Shown here one piece after another: positions 12,304-23,648 of a DNA stretch of 64,000 bases. Both the position numbers and the translations under genes were made by a program. The stretch comes from Gigaspora margarita. Lineage: Eukaryota; Glomeromycota; Glomeromycetes; Diversisporales; Gigasporaceae. Every line of letters starts with the position of its first letter. The stretch's first letter is position 1. The notes under the pieces are model-generated. The model made no database searches. It worked only from the letters and a program-made list of their open reading frames with translations, and was not told the origin of the DNA. Location: the NCBI GenBank assembly GCA_009809945.1, contig WTPW01000029.1:841262-905261 (forward strand). Reading direction: 5' to 3'.

Positions 12304-12621
12304 TAGAGATGTATCGGTCCCGAAAAAGACCGGTCCCAGACAGGTCCTATACCGAAACTGATAAGGACAATGGACCATTAAAAGGACCGGTCCTGGACCA
12401 GTCCTTGTAAATATAGCTGTGATACTCGTATCACCCAATCAAATTTCTAGATCAGGTGTAACGTAGATCATATGATTTTTGTTTACGATTTTTCCACAAT
12501 TTGGGGTCGGCTTCCGATCGAGAGAATTGATGATTACATTTGGCGATCGTTCGGTTACCCGCACTGATTACTACATTTTTCGCTCATATAATTACTTCAT
12601 TTTTTTACACTCACCAAAACT

Positions 12622-13566
12622 TACCGTATAAGCGCGAAATAACGCTCCCCTGCGCGTTAATTGATTGACCGGCGAGTTATTTCGAAATAAGAACTGATTT
12701 TTGGAGCCAAATATTTTTAAAATAACGCGCATGCACTTTGCATAGTGAGACCTAAAAAAAAAGACCTGTCACACAGCAACTTAACAGTAGCCCCTATAAA
12801 GTTATTGTATGACGGTATTAGATATTCATTTCACATTACAATAAAACCTTAAAATCATCAATAGGAATATAATTTCTCGTTCATTTCTTATAAATCTTAC
12901 TGCATTTATTACAAATAAAAATGCTTATATAGATTTTGCCTACTTTTAAACCATTATTTGAATCTTATAATTATTAAATTTATCGATTCAGAGTTGCTTT
13001 AATGTTATCAATTTGTTTTATAATATTATTATATAAATATATATTTAAAAATTATAATGGCAACAAAGTGATCAAATCATATAAGCGTATAAAAATTTAT
13101 AAGTAATCAGGGCATACGTACAGACATTTATAGTCAACTTAGTTATATGCATACAAAAATTCATAAGCGATTCATAAGAAATTCATAATCGCGTTTATAA
13201 TTTTTGATCAAATAGTCACTTTTATTCTTAATAATTATCCAATCTAACATAAATGATTGGCTCGAATTTTATTTGACCTTATCACTCATATTAAATAACA
13301 AGATTTTGCGTAATCGCTCATTACCAAAATCAAAAACTTATCGAAGCGACAAAATACCCATTCGGTAAATTTTTTACTATACTCAAAGTTTATATGGCCC
13401 AGTTCAATGATGCAGTTGAATTGATGCACTATCAATTACTGGTTATATTTGGGTGCGCGTTAATTCGAGACGCGCATGGGCGTTAATTTGAGACACTATG
13501 TGCTATTTTGGGGATGCCCGGATTTCGAAATAACGCTCCGGCCCGTTATTTCGCGCTTATACGGTA
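12622..13566. mobile_element. Tc1/mariner-like TIR element, ~945 bp, TA target
   Basis: The left end TACCGTATAAGCGCGAAATA is mirrored at the right end (TTTCGCGCTTATACGGTA, finishing at 13566), each ending in TA, the expected target duplication. Subterminal AATAACGCGC-type words are shared with 52402-52521 and 63355-63667, so three members of one TIR family occur in this window. No transposase frame was seen inside; non-autonomous. Confidence 0.7.
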
Positions 13567-13906
13567 CATATTGAAACCATCATTTTTTTTTCCATTACAT
13601 TATTAAATAATTATTAATTCATTATTTGTAAGCGCTCGTCATAATTATTGTAAAGAATCGTGGGAAAGCGCAAGGCAAAAGAATGTATATAAAGAGCTGG
13701 TTTCGCCAGAGGAATGGCGTGAGAGTGTAAAGTCATGCCGATTTTATATTTATATTATTATTCTATCCCGATTATCATTTTTAGACTTCTATTTGTAAGT
13801 CAATATGTATATTTAGTAAGAGTTGACATAGCCCCAAGTATAGTACTGTGGCTTATTAATATAGTAAATAAAAGTATCTGTTTATCTGGTTTGAGAAAGT
13901 GCACGA

Positions 13907-14030
13907 AGTGGCATTTCGGCCAGAAGTGGCATTTCGGCCAGAAGTGGCATTTCGGCCAGAAGTGGCATTTATGACAGAAGTGACATTTCAGCCAGAAATG
14001 GCATTTATGCCAGAAGTGGCATTTGTGACA
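13907..14030. repeat. 18-bp minisatellite in the left LTR
   Basis: Units of AAGTGGCATTTCGGCCAG and diverged forms (TTTATGACAG, TTTCAGCCAG) are repeated about seven times. The right LTR holds the same array at 18815-18930 with fewer units, so copy number changed after insertion or during reverse transcription. The KWHFGQ-type peptide read from it is incidental. Confidence 0.8.
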
Positions 14031-14318
14031 CTTATGCCGTAAGTTCAGTGGCGGAAACCTGCATAATAGTAGAATTAGCGCAGTAGTGTAAAAGTATAAA
14101 TACGATTCTATTGTCTTTAGAGCAAGACAGCTTTTTGGTAGCTCGGAAAGGAAGAACTCAAGTAGAGTTCATAACCTTCGAAATTAGAGTAGAAGTGTTA
14201 TAGTTAGTAATCCTCCCCGATAGATAATAAATAAACTGTTATTATTATAAACCGATACTTTCCCGATACGTATTAAAGTATCAACCCGTGACCCCATATT
14301 ATAGTCTCGTGACATAAT

Positions 14319-14654
14319 TCGGGATGCACCAGTCTTGAAAAAGACCGGTCCAGGGCCGGTCTTTTCAACGGTCTCACGGTCTTATCGGTCCCAGTTTGGG
14401 ACTGGTCCTGGACCGGTCCTTGTAAACAAACTGTGATATTCATATCACCCAATCAAATTGCTTGATCAGGTGTAACACAGATCATATGATATTTGTTTAC
14501 ATTTGATGGTAAGTAATTACGTCATTTATGACCAATAAGATTTATTCATTAAGGACCGTTTTGGGACCGCGAACGGACCGGGACCAGGACCAAAAATACT
14601 ATGATAACGGTCTACTAGGACCGGGACAGACCAGACCGGACTGGTGCATCCCTA
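14319..14654. mobile_element. hAT-like MITE in the left LTR (336 bp)
   Basis: Ends TCGGGATGCACC and GGTGCATCCCTA are inverted. The 8-bp duplication is GACATAAT (14311-14318) and GACAAAAT (14655-14662). The interior is rich in GACCGG/CCGGTC words. Its left half closely matches 12304-12487, so it is the same family as the outer shell of the nest. The empty site is visible in the right LTR. Confidence 0.75.
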
Positions 14655-17600
14655 GACAAAATCGTGAACACGATTCGACCCTAGTAACTCGGACCAAGTT
14701 TGTTCCCACCTTACCAAGATTCTCCGAATCTTGAGACCCAGACCAAATCAACCACGCCTCTTTCTGCCTGCTGATTCAAGGTTTAGGAGTCTTGAGTAGT
14801 AGTAGAGTTGGTTTTAGTTAGTATTATTAGTGTAGTGTGATTATAGTTAGAAGTAGGGTAATATTTTCCCCATCTCCATTGGTGGTAACTGTGAGATAGA
14901 ACTTCACCAATCTGAAAACTGAAAGACGAATACACCAAAATGAACCAGTATTATTATCACTCCATACCAGAATCGGCTGCAAGATACCCATACTCGAATA
15001 AAGGTGCTCAATATCACGCAAAGGAGACAAGACTACTAGTAACCCAAAGAGACCTCCAAGTGAAAATATGGTGCACTTATTGCCACAAAAATGGACACAT
15101 AGTTAGTCGATGCCCAGAAGTGAGAGAACTAGAAGAACTATGTACTGCCTTATCTGAAGCTCTGACTAACAGCCAATTGGCTAATTCCAAGAGATTGTAA
15201 ATAAAATCTTCAGAAATGAGTACATCAATGATGCACAACTTCTCTATGCTCTGGAATTAGTACTTGAAATATTAGGAGACCTTGCTAATTATACATGTAC
15301 TGAAGAAGTGCTAATTGTATACTTACTGCTATATGTCCACGTGACCTCAACCAAGAAAAATTAACCTCAAGTAACCCCTATGGCAAAAGTTTCTTCACCA
15401 AAGCCCCGACCTAAGAAAGGCATGATAACTAAAGTTTACGATACATATCTCATCCTAGAAGAACCCCAAGAAGATAGTAAGCTTGGGCTTGAAAAAGAAA
15501 AGGTCGACCTAGATCAACTTCTCCAAAAACTTGCCGCTGAATATGATGCCAACAGCTCAAATTGTTCTTGAAGGAATGCAAAGTTAAAAAAATAAATGTA
15601 CGACATTTAATTATTCCCCAAAACCAGCTGCAGAGGATCAAAAGAAGGAAACAAAACTGAAAAGTGTACCTGCAAAATCTAAAAGAATCGTGAATAACAA
15701 AGCCCTAGATAAAAGCAATCAAGAAATGTTAGTAGAAAATGATGATATGAATAAAGAAATAAAGGATCAAACCAAGCAACCCCTAGAAGAAGAAGCTTTA
15801 TGACTTGCCCATGACAACTGAACAAGAAAAGTCAGTGAATTTTGAAAAGTTTATAGCGAGGAACTTATTGAAATAAAACTTACTGAAGAAATGCCAAATA
15901 TCTATGACAGTTACTGAAATAGAATTGAAAACACAGCATTAGGATTGAATCAAAAATTGGTAGAAGGTCTTGAAAAAGGCCATGAAATCTTGAGTTAGAA
16001 GAAAGATAAATTTAAGCTAGTGATTAGTAAGCACGAAAAGAGAGACCAAAGAAAAAAAGGTCACTCTGCCTCACCACTCAGAAGGAACCCAATAATGTGC
16101 ACAGTACTAACCTAGATACAAATGCCAAGGCTAAAAACCACAAGCCCAAGAATAAAACCAAACCGAATATATTCCAAACATACCCTAAAGAGAAGAAAAA
16201 GAAGATTGGGTTAGAAATGATTGATGATAATAGGATGCCAAATAAAGTTATTAGAAAGAAACCCTAATGACACTTATCAACATATCTACCCAACCTACAG
16301 ATATTCAATTCTGGTAGGAGTATTCACTTGGGTATCTGACTCTAGAAGAATAATCTGTGTGTTATATATTTTAAAACCTAAAAAAAAAAAAAAAAGAGAG
16401 TGAAAGAGCTTTGAATGATAAAAGTAATAGTTACCTTTAAGCAAACACCAAGTTACCCAGTGATAAAAATTTGAATACTAGTGGTTGTTGTAAGACCTAG
16501 AAGAAAATGATAGAAAAGAGAATTAAATAATTGATCAGATTAGTAGCCATATTTAGGGGACAAGAAATCACAAGCCAATTACTTTATTTATCGATCCCGT
16601 GATTGCCCATTGTGATCAATAATCAAAGCCACATTGTTCAAATTCTGTGAAGTTGGTACTGAATTAACCTAATCAACTAATGCCACGTAACCTCCGTCAG
16701 GTGCTGCCACAACCAAAGTAACCTTTTACTCTTGCCAAAGGAAAAAAAATTATTGTTATTATTATAAAAAAAAAAAGAACACTATACTTATCTAATTCTA
16801 GAACCACCCCAAGCCTTCGGTCTTGCTGTCTAATTAGAAGTAGGTTAATAGACTTTGTGCAAATCGAACCCCCATGACTTGTGTTGTAATCTCTGACCAT
16901 AGCCAGCTGCTGTCAGAATTTAGTCTGACTTTCGATCGATGTAGTAATCGAAACCCAAGAACCTGTGAAAGCCTGGGAGTCCAATTAGCAATCCCTTGTC
17001 CTATAACATTATGAACAAAGTTCACGATTGAAATCGAACATTCTAACTTGCTTATAGAAAATAATAGAGTATTAATTAGTACTGATACAAAAAAAAATAA
17101 AAAAATAATAACCATGAATCATTCATTTATTATCAGAAATCTGCTGAAATGATAGTCCTCAAGGGATGTTTAAAGTCAGTATTATTTATCTCTGGCTGCA
17201 CCATTGAGCTATCGGCATACCGATCAATGTAGTAATCAAATTTACCCAAATCCTGAGAACCCGTGGGACTGCATAATCCATAAGCACTATAAAAGAAACC
17301 CCTATAGGAGTTTTGTTTGACCCTGTGATATCAGTATTTAACCAACCCGATTGGTGAAACTACTAAAATCTTGTAGCACATGATTCTGAATTGAGAAGCA
17401 GACTTGTATTCAAACCTATGAAAAGAAATTAATATTAAATTGGCTGAATAAATTTTTAAGAGATTGCATTAATAAGAAATGGGTACTTATCTGAGTTTAG
17501 CCTTGACTCTACAAAGCCTTAAACTCTAAAAGACCTAGACCAAATCAATTGTGAATTTATTCAAAGCTTTTCCTTTTTGGATTATTTGATCTGGTTGAAT

Positions 17601-18814
17601 TATGGAAAAAGCTTATTGAAGCTATGGAATTTATGCATTAAAAAAACCCCCCAAATTGACTAAATTGATAAATCATAGATTACCTTATTTATTGTATGAT
17701 TAACTTCCTAAATAAATAATTCTCATACTTCGCCAACACGTAGGATCATCTGCAAACTAAATCAAAAATTATGTCAAGCCTGGTCGACAACCTAATTGTT
17801 CTTGCCCTGTGGTCCTCGTGACTTTACATATCAATTGACAAACCGATAAACAGACCCAATAATAGAGTATGGATGATCAGGATAAGATAGGGCAAGTTGT
17901 GGGCCTTATTTGTAAAAGAAAGCACTATACAAGAAGAAGCAAATTATTAAAGAAGCTATAAGTAGAATCAAGAGAAAAAGAGTAGCTAAACCAAACTGAT
18001 GCCTATCTAAAGGAGTAAGCATATCAATGAAAGAGAAGAAAGCAAGAAAGATTCGATCTACTCCTAACAATAGCTAAACTAGGAGAAAGAAGGACCTGTG
18101 AATTAAAGAAATAAGCAGACCTGACAGTAGAAATAGGTTGGTCAGGACGAAATTGGGCGAGTAGAGGGGCCCTATTTCCTGAAGTACTAAAAAGATTGAA
18201 GGAAGAACTTGATAATTCAACTGTGCCTACAGTAAAAGATACAAGACTTACAAAGAAGACTTGTTACAAAGAAAGAAGAAGGAACAGAAAGAAGGAAGGA
18301 AACGTCTGCATTAACTGCTGGATAGGACTCAAGAGAAGCCCAGAGGAATATCAAAGTGTATCCCTGTGTATGTCACAGAGGCTCATAAGAAGAGACATAA
18401 GGTGAATCTATAATAGTATCCATGAGAGTGGAAACTGTTATAAAAATGGAATTGGTGTCAAAAAAGATGAATGAGAGAAGTCTAAAGAAAACTACTGGAC
18501 CTCTGAAATCAGATGGTAAATCCAATCCAGTCTAGGTAGTCAGTGGCCTAGCATAGTTGAAAGTTTGTTGGAAGATTTTCTTATTCCTTGGTTTTTCTTG
18601 TGGAACTCGAAAATCAAGTAGGGAGAATTGTGAGAGTGTAAAGTCATGCTGATTTTATATTTATATTATTATTCTATCCGATTATCATTTTTAGACTTCT
18701 ATTTGTAAGTCAATATGTATATTTAGTAAGAGTTGACATAGCCCTCAAGTATAGTACTGTGGCTTATTAGTATCGTAAATGAAAGTACCTGTTTATCTGG
18801 TTTGAGAAAGTGCA

Positions 18815-18930
18815 CGAAGTGGCATTTCGGCCAGAAGTGGCATTTCAGCCAGAAGTGGCATTTATGACAGAAGTGACATTTCAGCCAGAAATGGCATTTA
18901 TGCCAGAAGTGGCATTTATGACACTTATGC
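18815..18930. repeat. 18-bp minisatellite in the right LTR
   Basis: Counterpart of 13907-14030, with about one to two fewer AAGTGGCATTTCGGCCAG-type units. The difference in number is the main structural difference between the two LTRs other than the inserted MITEs. Confidence 0.7.
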
Positions 18931-19196
18931 CATAAGTTTAGTGGCAGAAACCTGTATGAAAGTAGAATTAGCGCAGTAGTGTAAAAGTATAAATACGATG
19001 TCTCTTGTCTTTAGAGCAAGACAGCTTTTTGGTAGCTCAGAAAGGAAGAACTCAAGTAGAGTTCATCACCTTCGAAATTAGAGTAGAAGTGTTATAGTTA
19101 GTAATCCCCCCGATAGATAATAAATAAACTGTTATTATAATAAACCGATACTTTCCTAAAGTATAAACCCGTGACCCCATATTATAGTCTCGTGAC

Positions 19197-19516
19197 TAGT
19201 GATGCGATCGGCTCAGCTCGGCTCGGCTCACGGCTAACATTTACTAAGCTGAGCTGATCCTTCGGCTCTACATCCAGAGCTGAGCCGTTTATAAGCCGAT
19301 CTCCCTCATAGATAAAGTTGAACACATGATACTAGATTATCTACTATTGGCAAATACTTTATTAGTAGACCCATAGCCGAGCTGACGATCGGCTTCAAGG
19401 TCTTAGCCAAGCCATTTTTGGAGCCGATACCTTATTAGTAGACTCAAAGCCGAGCCGATGATCAGCTCGGCTTAGCCGTTCGGCTCACGGCTCGGCTCTA
19501 GCCATTCGCATCACTA
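19197..19516. mobile_element. hAT-like MITE in the right LTR (320 bp), GGCTC-rich
   Basis: Ends TAGTGATGCGA and TCGCATCACTA are inverted. The 8-bp duplication is CTCGTGAC (19189-19196) versus CTTGTGAC (19517-19524). The interior is packed with CGGCTC/GAGCCG words on both sides, giving long imperfect foldback arms. It sits within a few bases of the position hit by the other MITE in the left LTR. Confidence 0.75.
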
Positions 19517-19870
19517 CTTGTGACATAATCGTGAACCCGATTCGACCCTAGTAACTCGGACCAAGTTTGTTCCCACCTTACCAAGACTCTCCGAACCTTG
19601 AGACCCGGACCAAATCAACCACGCCTCTTTCTGCCTGCCGATTCAAGGTTTAAGAGTCTTGAGTGGTAGTAGAGTTGGTTTTAGTTAGTGTTATTAGTGT
19701 ATTGTGATTATAGTTAGAAGTAGGGTAATATTTTCCCCTTCTCAATGGACAGACTTTATTATTAAGAATTATTACTTTGTACATAATTATTTTGTAAAAA
19801 TAGACCTTAAATAAAAATTACATTGTGTCTCTTAATTATTAACATAAAAATTCGAATTAATCAGTATGAT

Positions 19871-21236
19871 CAGGACCGGGAAAACTCTATTATAGGTCCC
19901 CGCTTTAAAAAAATTGAATTATATTCTCTGCGAATCAGAGTTTTTTATAATTAAGCGAATCAGTTTTACAGACACCTTAGGAGACTAATAATAATGCGAA
20001 TCACTTTTGGTCAAGCACCTTATGAATATATAATATACTAGATAAAATATAAATTTATAGTATTAAAAATTTTTTATATTAAATAATAAAAAACAGAATC
20101 TAATCGGGCCACTCAATACAGGAAATAACTATAAAGATTTAGAATTCAATCATTGATTCTAAAACGATTTTGAGGTTTCGATCATCGATTTTGATTTTTA
20201 GAATTGATTCGCATTCCTATATACTGGTATGTATCTATGAGCTTGCCAGAGCAGCAGCCACCTCAAAGTTCACTAACAATCGATATTACTATCACAGCTG
20301 TCGCAGCATATTAATCGATTTGATTGAATGTTGCAGAAGTGACATTGATCATTAGCAAATTTTGAAAATTAGTGTGACACTTGATGAATATTGTAATAAT
20401 TCTGTAATTATAATAGAACGTAAGTTGCGAGGTGTGAAATTCGCTTTGTAGATTGTGTTAGAGTAGGTTGAAATCTGCATTTTATTATGTCTTTTATTAT
20501 AATAAAAGTAGATTTCACTATAATGCAATAATGATAGCAAATTTCACTATTTCAAAACTTAATTATCAAAATTACAGTAAACTTTCGGTAAAATAAAATA
20601 TAGTTTTTGATAATTATATTTTCTGCCAGTATATGGGCTGCCGTCAATAGAAATCAAGCAGATCTACATTTGAAAAAAAATNNNNNNNNNNNNNNNNNNN
20701 NNNNNNNNNNNNNNNNNNNNNNNNNNNNNNNNNNNNNNNNNNNNNNNNNNNNNNNNNNNNNNNNNNNNNNNNNNNNNNNNNNNNNNNNNNNNNNNNNNNN
20801 NNNNNNNNNNNNNNNNNNNNNNNNNNNNNNNNNNNNNNNNNNNNNNNNNNNNNNATTTTTTTTCAAATGTAGATCTGCTTGATTTCTATTGACGGCAGCC
20901 CATATCACTTCGATATAATCTTATTCTGGGCGAAAATTTTATCGAAACTATATTTTTATTACCGAAAAATAATTATCAGTGATCACATGTCCTGCTAATT
21001 TCAAATCAGGCTATAATAATGCGAATCAGATTGTGGCTGGCACCTTTTTAATTATTTAACTATGCGAATCTATATATAAGCGGTGACCTTTTTTTTTGCG
21101 AATCATACAAAGCCGAGGACTTCACAAGGCTTTATAATAATTCGAATCTATGGTAGGTCGGTCACATTTTTCAAAATTATAGTAGTATGCGAATATTGTT
21201 GCGGCGGGGACCTATAATAGAGTTTTCCCGGTCCTG
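19871..21236. mobile_element. TIR element with perfect 31-bp ends and a nested hairpin
   Basis: CAGGACCGGGAAAACTCTAT starts a 31-bp terminal repeat at 19871-19901, mirrored exactly at 21206-21236. A 6-bp duplicate TATGAT flanks it (19865-19870, 21237-21242). Both halves contain spaced TGCGAATC boxes followed by CACCTT-like words, a subterminal repeat pattern. The 6-bp target is unusual for the common superfamilies, so I leave the class open. No transposase frame was seen. The centre contains an inverted repeat around an assembly gap. Confidence 0.72.
20631..20905. mobile_element. Nested inverted-repeat element around an assembly gap
   Basis: A 51-bp arm at 20631-20681 (starting ATATGGGCTGCCGTCAATAG) is perfectly mirrored at 20855-20905, with unknown bases at 20682-20854. 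The pattern TA-TATGGG...CCCATA fits a TA-flanked MITE nested in the larger TIR element. The gap probably reflects failure to assemble a hairpin. Nothing can be said about the hidden centre. Confidence 0.6.
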
Positions 21237-21483
21237 TATGATCCCTGCACAAGCCTCTACGCACAATAACGGAAATTAATAAATTAACCGGGACAATTGA
21301 AATTGAGCCTAGAAACTCACACGCTCTTTTATAAATCGATCTCCCAATATTTTAAATAAATACATTTATCCCAAACTTTTAAATCTTTAATGATTGTGGC
21401 CCAGTAGTTAAATCGGCAAACGAAGTTTTGGAAGTCTCTCCCAAAGCCACAACACCGGGCTGGACCGGACTGATGCATCCCTA

Positions 21484-21660
21484 TCCTCAAATATAGCTCT
21501 ATCGCATGATAATTCATGACATATTGCTGCTAAAGCCCGATATGAGGATCTTGAAGTCCTATTTTCATCCAAAGCTCTTGTTTTAGCTAATTGACGTATT
21601 ACCTGATCATTAGCTTTAGGTTGGTATATAATCCAGAATCTTGAATTATTTACTGTAAAA
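21484..21660 (-). pseudogene. Transposase-like gene, N-terminal part
   Basis: Read on the minus strand it gives NNSRFWIIYQPKANDQ, RQLAKTRALDENRTSRSSYR and ALAAICHELSCDRAIFE. The last codons, IFE(D), are duplicated at the other side of the nested insertion (12296-12303 on the minus strand). The segment at 11697-12303 continues the same protein, so the two were once contiguous. More distant upstream sequence to about 21780 may belong to it but is too degenerate to place. Confidence 0.6.
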
Positions 21661-22032
21661 AATTAATTCATCAATTGTGGAATTAACTTTGGCAGAAAAT
21701 AATGTTTTATATGACGTCAAGACTTGTTAAAATATCTATGTTCCAAAGGTTCTACCTCGTCTGAATTGCATCTGATTTGTAATTTCAGAACGGTCTAAGG
21801 CTCCTTGGATTTTTTTTTTTGATTATCCCGCACTAATTAGCCGCAGACCAAATAAGTAAACACTATTTATTTTAGTTTTTGCTTGTTGAAGTTAGTTAAA
21901 TTAATATAAATAAAATTTTATTTTAGTAAATCATATATTTAATACATACAAATAATATTATATATGTTACATTCAGATTTTTAGCCCTTTCTTCACATGC
22001 GCTATTTTCATAATAAGGCTGCTCGAAATTAC

Positions 22033-22256
22033 AATTTCGTTTAACGTTCTCCCCCCCCACCAGCTCTAAGAGCTCCCCCCTAGAATTAAACAGGCCAATC
22101 AGAACGCTCATCTCGTCTTACGATTCCAATAAATCACGTGCTTATAAGTCAACCAATAATAATGTGTTTATTTTTTGCAATTTTAATATGTTTGTTTAAT
22201 TTGACCCCCCTCCCCCCACCACGCTTAAGCTTCTTAAGGGAACGTTAAACGAAATT
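22033..22256. mobile_element. Candidate MITE with 17-bp TIRs
   Basis: AATTTCGTTTAACGTTC at 22033-22049 is mirrored perfectly at 22240-22256. C-runs (CCCCCCCCACC and CCCCCCTCCCCCCACC) lie just inside both ends in the same direction, which is odd for a foldback. The target duplication is not clear. Confidence 0.5.
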
Positions 22257-22338
22257 ATAAATTCAAATGGCCTAAGCTTTTAGGTATGCATTCACTGCAT
22301 CCGTTGGTGAACGATCCAAATATAATAATTCAATTCAC

Positions 22339-22551
22339 TTAATCCAAATTGGATTTATATTGAGGTTTCCCATTATAATAATTAATGTAATTGTCGTTTA
22401 TTTTTTTCCGTACCGCATAATTATCAGGAACCGGATATTGATTTAGTGTTTTGGTGTAACCAAGGTAAGATTTAGGCGGATAAATACCTTCTTTTACGAT
22501 ATAGTATTGAAAACTTCTCCGTGGTGACTTCCATCTAATTGTACGATCCAT
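22339..22551 (-). CDS. Small hypothetical protein (70 aa)
   Basis: An open frame of 70 codons begins MDRTIRWKSPRRSF and includes PPKSYLGYTKTL and NQYPVPDNYAVRKK. Composition is charged and balanced, unlike the A/T-run frames around it, and it starts with ATG in an A-rich context. I recognise no domain or signal peptide and see no paralog in the window. It lies just before module unit 3. It may be an exon of a larger gene or chance. Confidence 0.3.
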   Translation of the reverse strand: MDRTIRWKSPRRSFQYYIVKEGIYPPKSYLGYTKTLNQYPVPDNYAVRKKINDNYINYYNGKPQYKSNLD

Positions 22552-23648
22552 TGTGTAATTTGAATTGTCTTCAGTTCTTTCATTTTTATTTTTTATAAAA
22601 TGATAATTAAAATTATTTGTATACTATATATCTTATCTTTATTTTATTGCGTAATATCAGGATATTCGTATGTATTTACGTACAATTCATACGTATATCT
22701 GATATATGATGTAATTTCAATTGACTTACTATCGGGGTCAAATTTTTTCGAAGTTTGTGGACAAATGATTAGTTGTTTCCGATAAGTTTAATATCGCCTA
22801 TTAGAGTTTTGTTATATGATCTATTGGATTTCATACATATTATTTAATACAAGTAGTCAATGAAATAGTGTTCATTATTGTACATATATAAGCTATTATA
22901 TATAAAAAGCTATTTAATTAATAAACCAGACCAATTTAACCAATTTAAACCTAAATTTACCAGAGATCCTTCGACTACTGACAGTGAATTTGGTTGACCA
23001 GCAGATTTAACTAACACTATATATAGCAGATATCTAGTATGTACTCATACCAAATTCATTAGCTTTGTAGGTCTCATAATTCATACATTCATTTTTTAAT
23101 TTTTTTAATACAAATAAATAATTAATTAAGGTCCAAATAGGTGAGAAAAATTATAAAAAATACTCTTTTATAAATCCAATAAAAATGACAAATATGAATT
23201 ACCAATATTGTAGTAACAGGATTCACGGGACTCAAAAACAATTATAAAATTAATCAATCTAATTGAATCGAAAACGGCTATAATTTAAGCTTTTTGGAAA
23301 ATTTTGCTTAAAATTTCTACTACTGTATGACTGTGCATTGCATAGCATTATAGTTATAAAATTACTAACCAAAAAAGTTATTATTCAAACCCTAAAATCT
23401 AAACCTGTTATCCTTACTAAATCAGAAAGATTCCAATTTAGGATTACGACATATACTAAAAAACAAAGAACCCATGTGAAAATGATAAATATGTTATTTT
23501 CTCATCGTTTTTGTTCTATATAAAATGATTGAAATTTCTAAATTTCCTATTTACATACGTAGTACGTACTACGTGCGTACGTAATGCGGCGGATCGCAAA
23601 AAATAATTATCAAGAACTAAGTTCATACAGTTTCTTTTTCAAAAAAAT

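Larger units (their letters stand above)
13718..19744. mobile_element. LTR retrotransposon fossil without a recognisable pol (LARD-like)
   Basis: Long terminal repeats occupy 13718-14878 and 18629-19744, flanked by ATGG/AATGG duplicates. Each LTR is itself interrupted by a small hAT-like element. The internal part has a short gag-like frame with a CCHC zinc knuckle (14940-15200), but no protease, reverse transcriptase or integrase could be recognised, so it looks non-autonomous. By eye the LTRs differ at only about eight sites in ~170 bp compared, which suggests a fairly recent insertion. A purine tract precedes the right LTR. The element is broken as a coding unit. Confidence 0.7.
12304..21483. 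mobile_element. hAT-like element, exploded by later insertions (outer shell of the nest)
   Basis: Left end TAGAGATGTATC... and right end ...GATGCATCCCTA are inverted. The flanking 8-bp duplication is TCTTCAAA (12296-12303) versus TCCTCAAA (21484-21491), one mismatch. Its own sequence is the four pieces 12304-12621, 13567-13717, 19745-19870 and 21237-21483, about 840 bp. The rest is later insertions: a TA-flanked element, an LTR element and a 1.37-kb TIR element. Ends and the GGACCGGTCC-rich subterminal DNA match the smaller element at 14319-14654. No transposase frame was recognised, so it is probably non-autonomous. The 8-bp duplication and end sequence fit the hAT superfamily. Confidence 0.68.

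Noticed and set aside
13735-13974. 79-codon frame ending in KWHFGQ repeats
   Set aside because: Lies in an LTR; the repeats are an 18-bp minisatellite read in one frame.
20607-20908. Two mirrored open frames across the assembly gap
   Set aside because: They are the two strands of an inverted repeat joined through unknown bases; no real coding sequence.
21406-21464. tRNA-like hairpin (TTGTGGC ... GCCACAA acceptor-like stem)
   Set aside because: Only 59 nt between the stem ends and no T-arm consensus; most likely part of the hAT-like element's right end.
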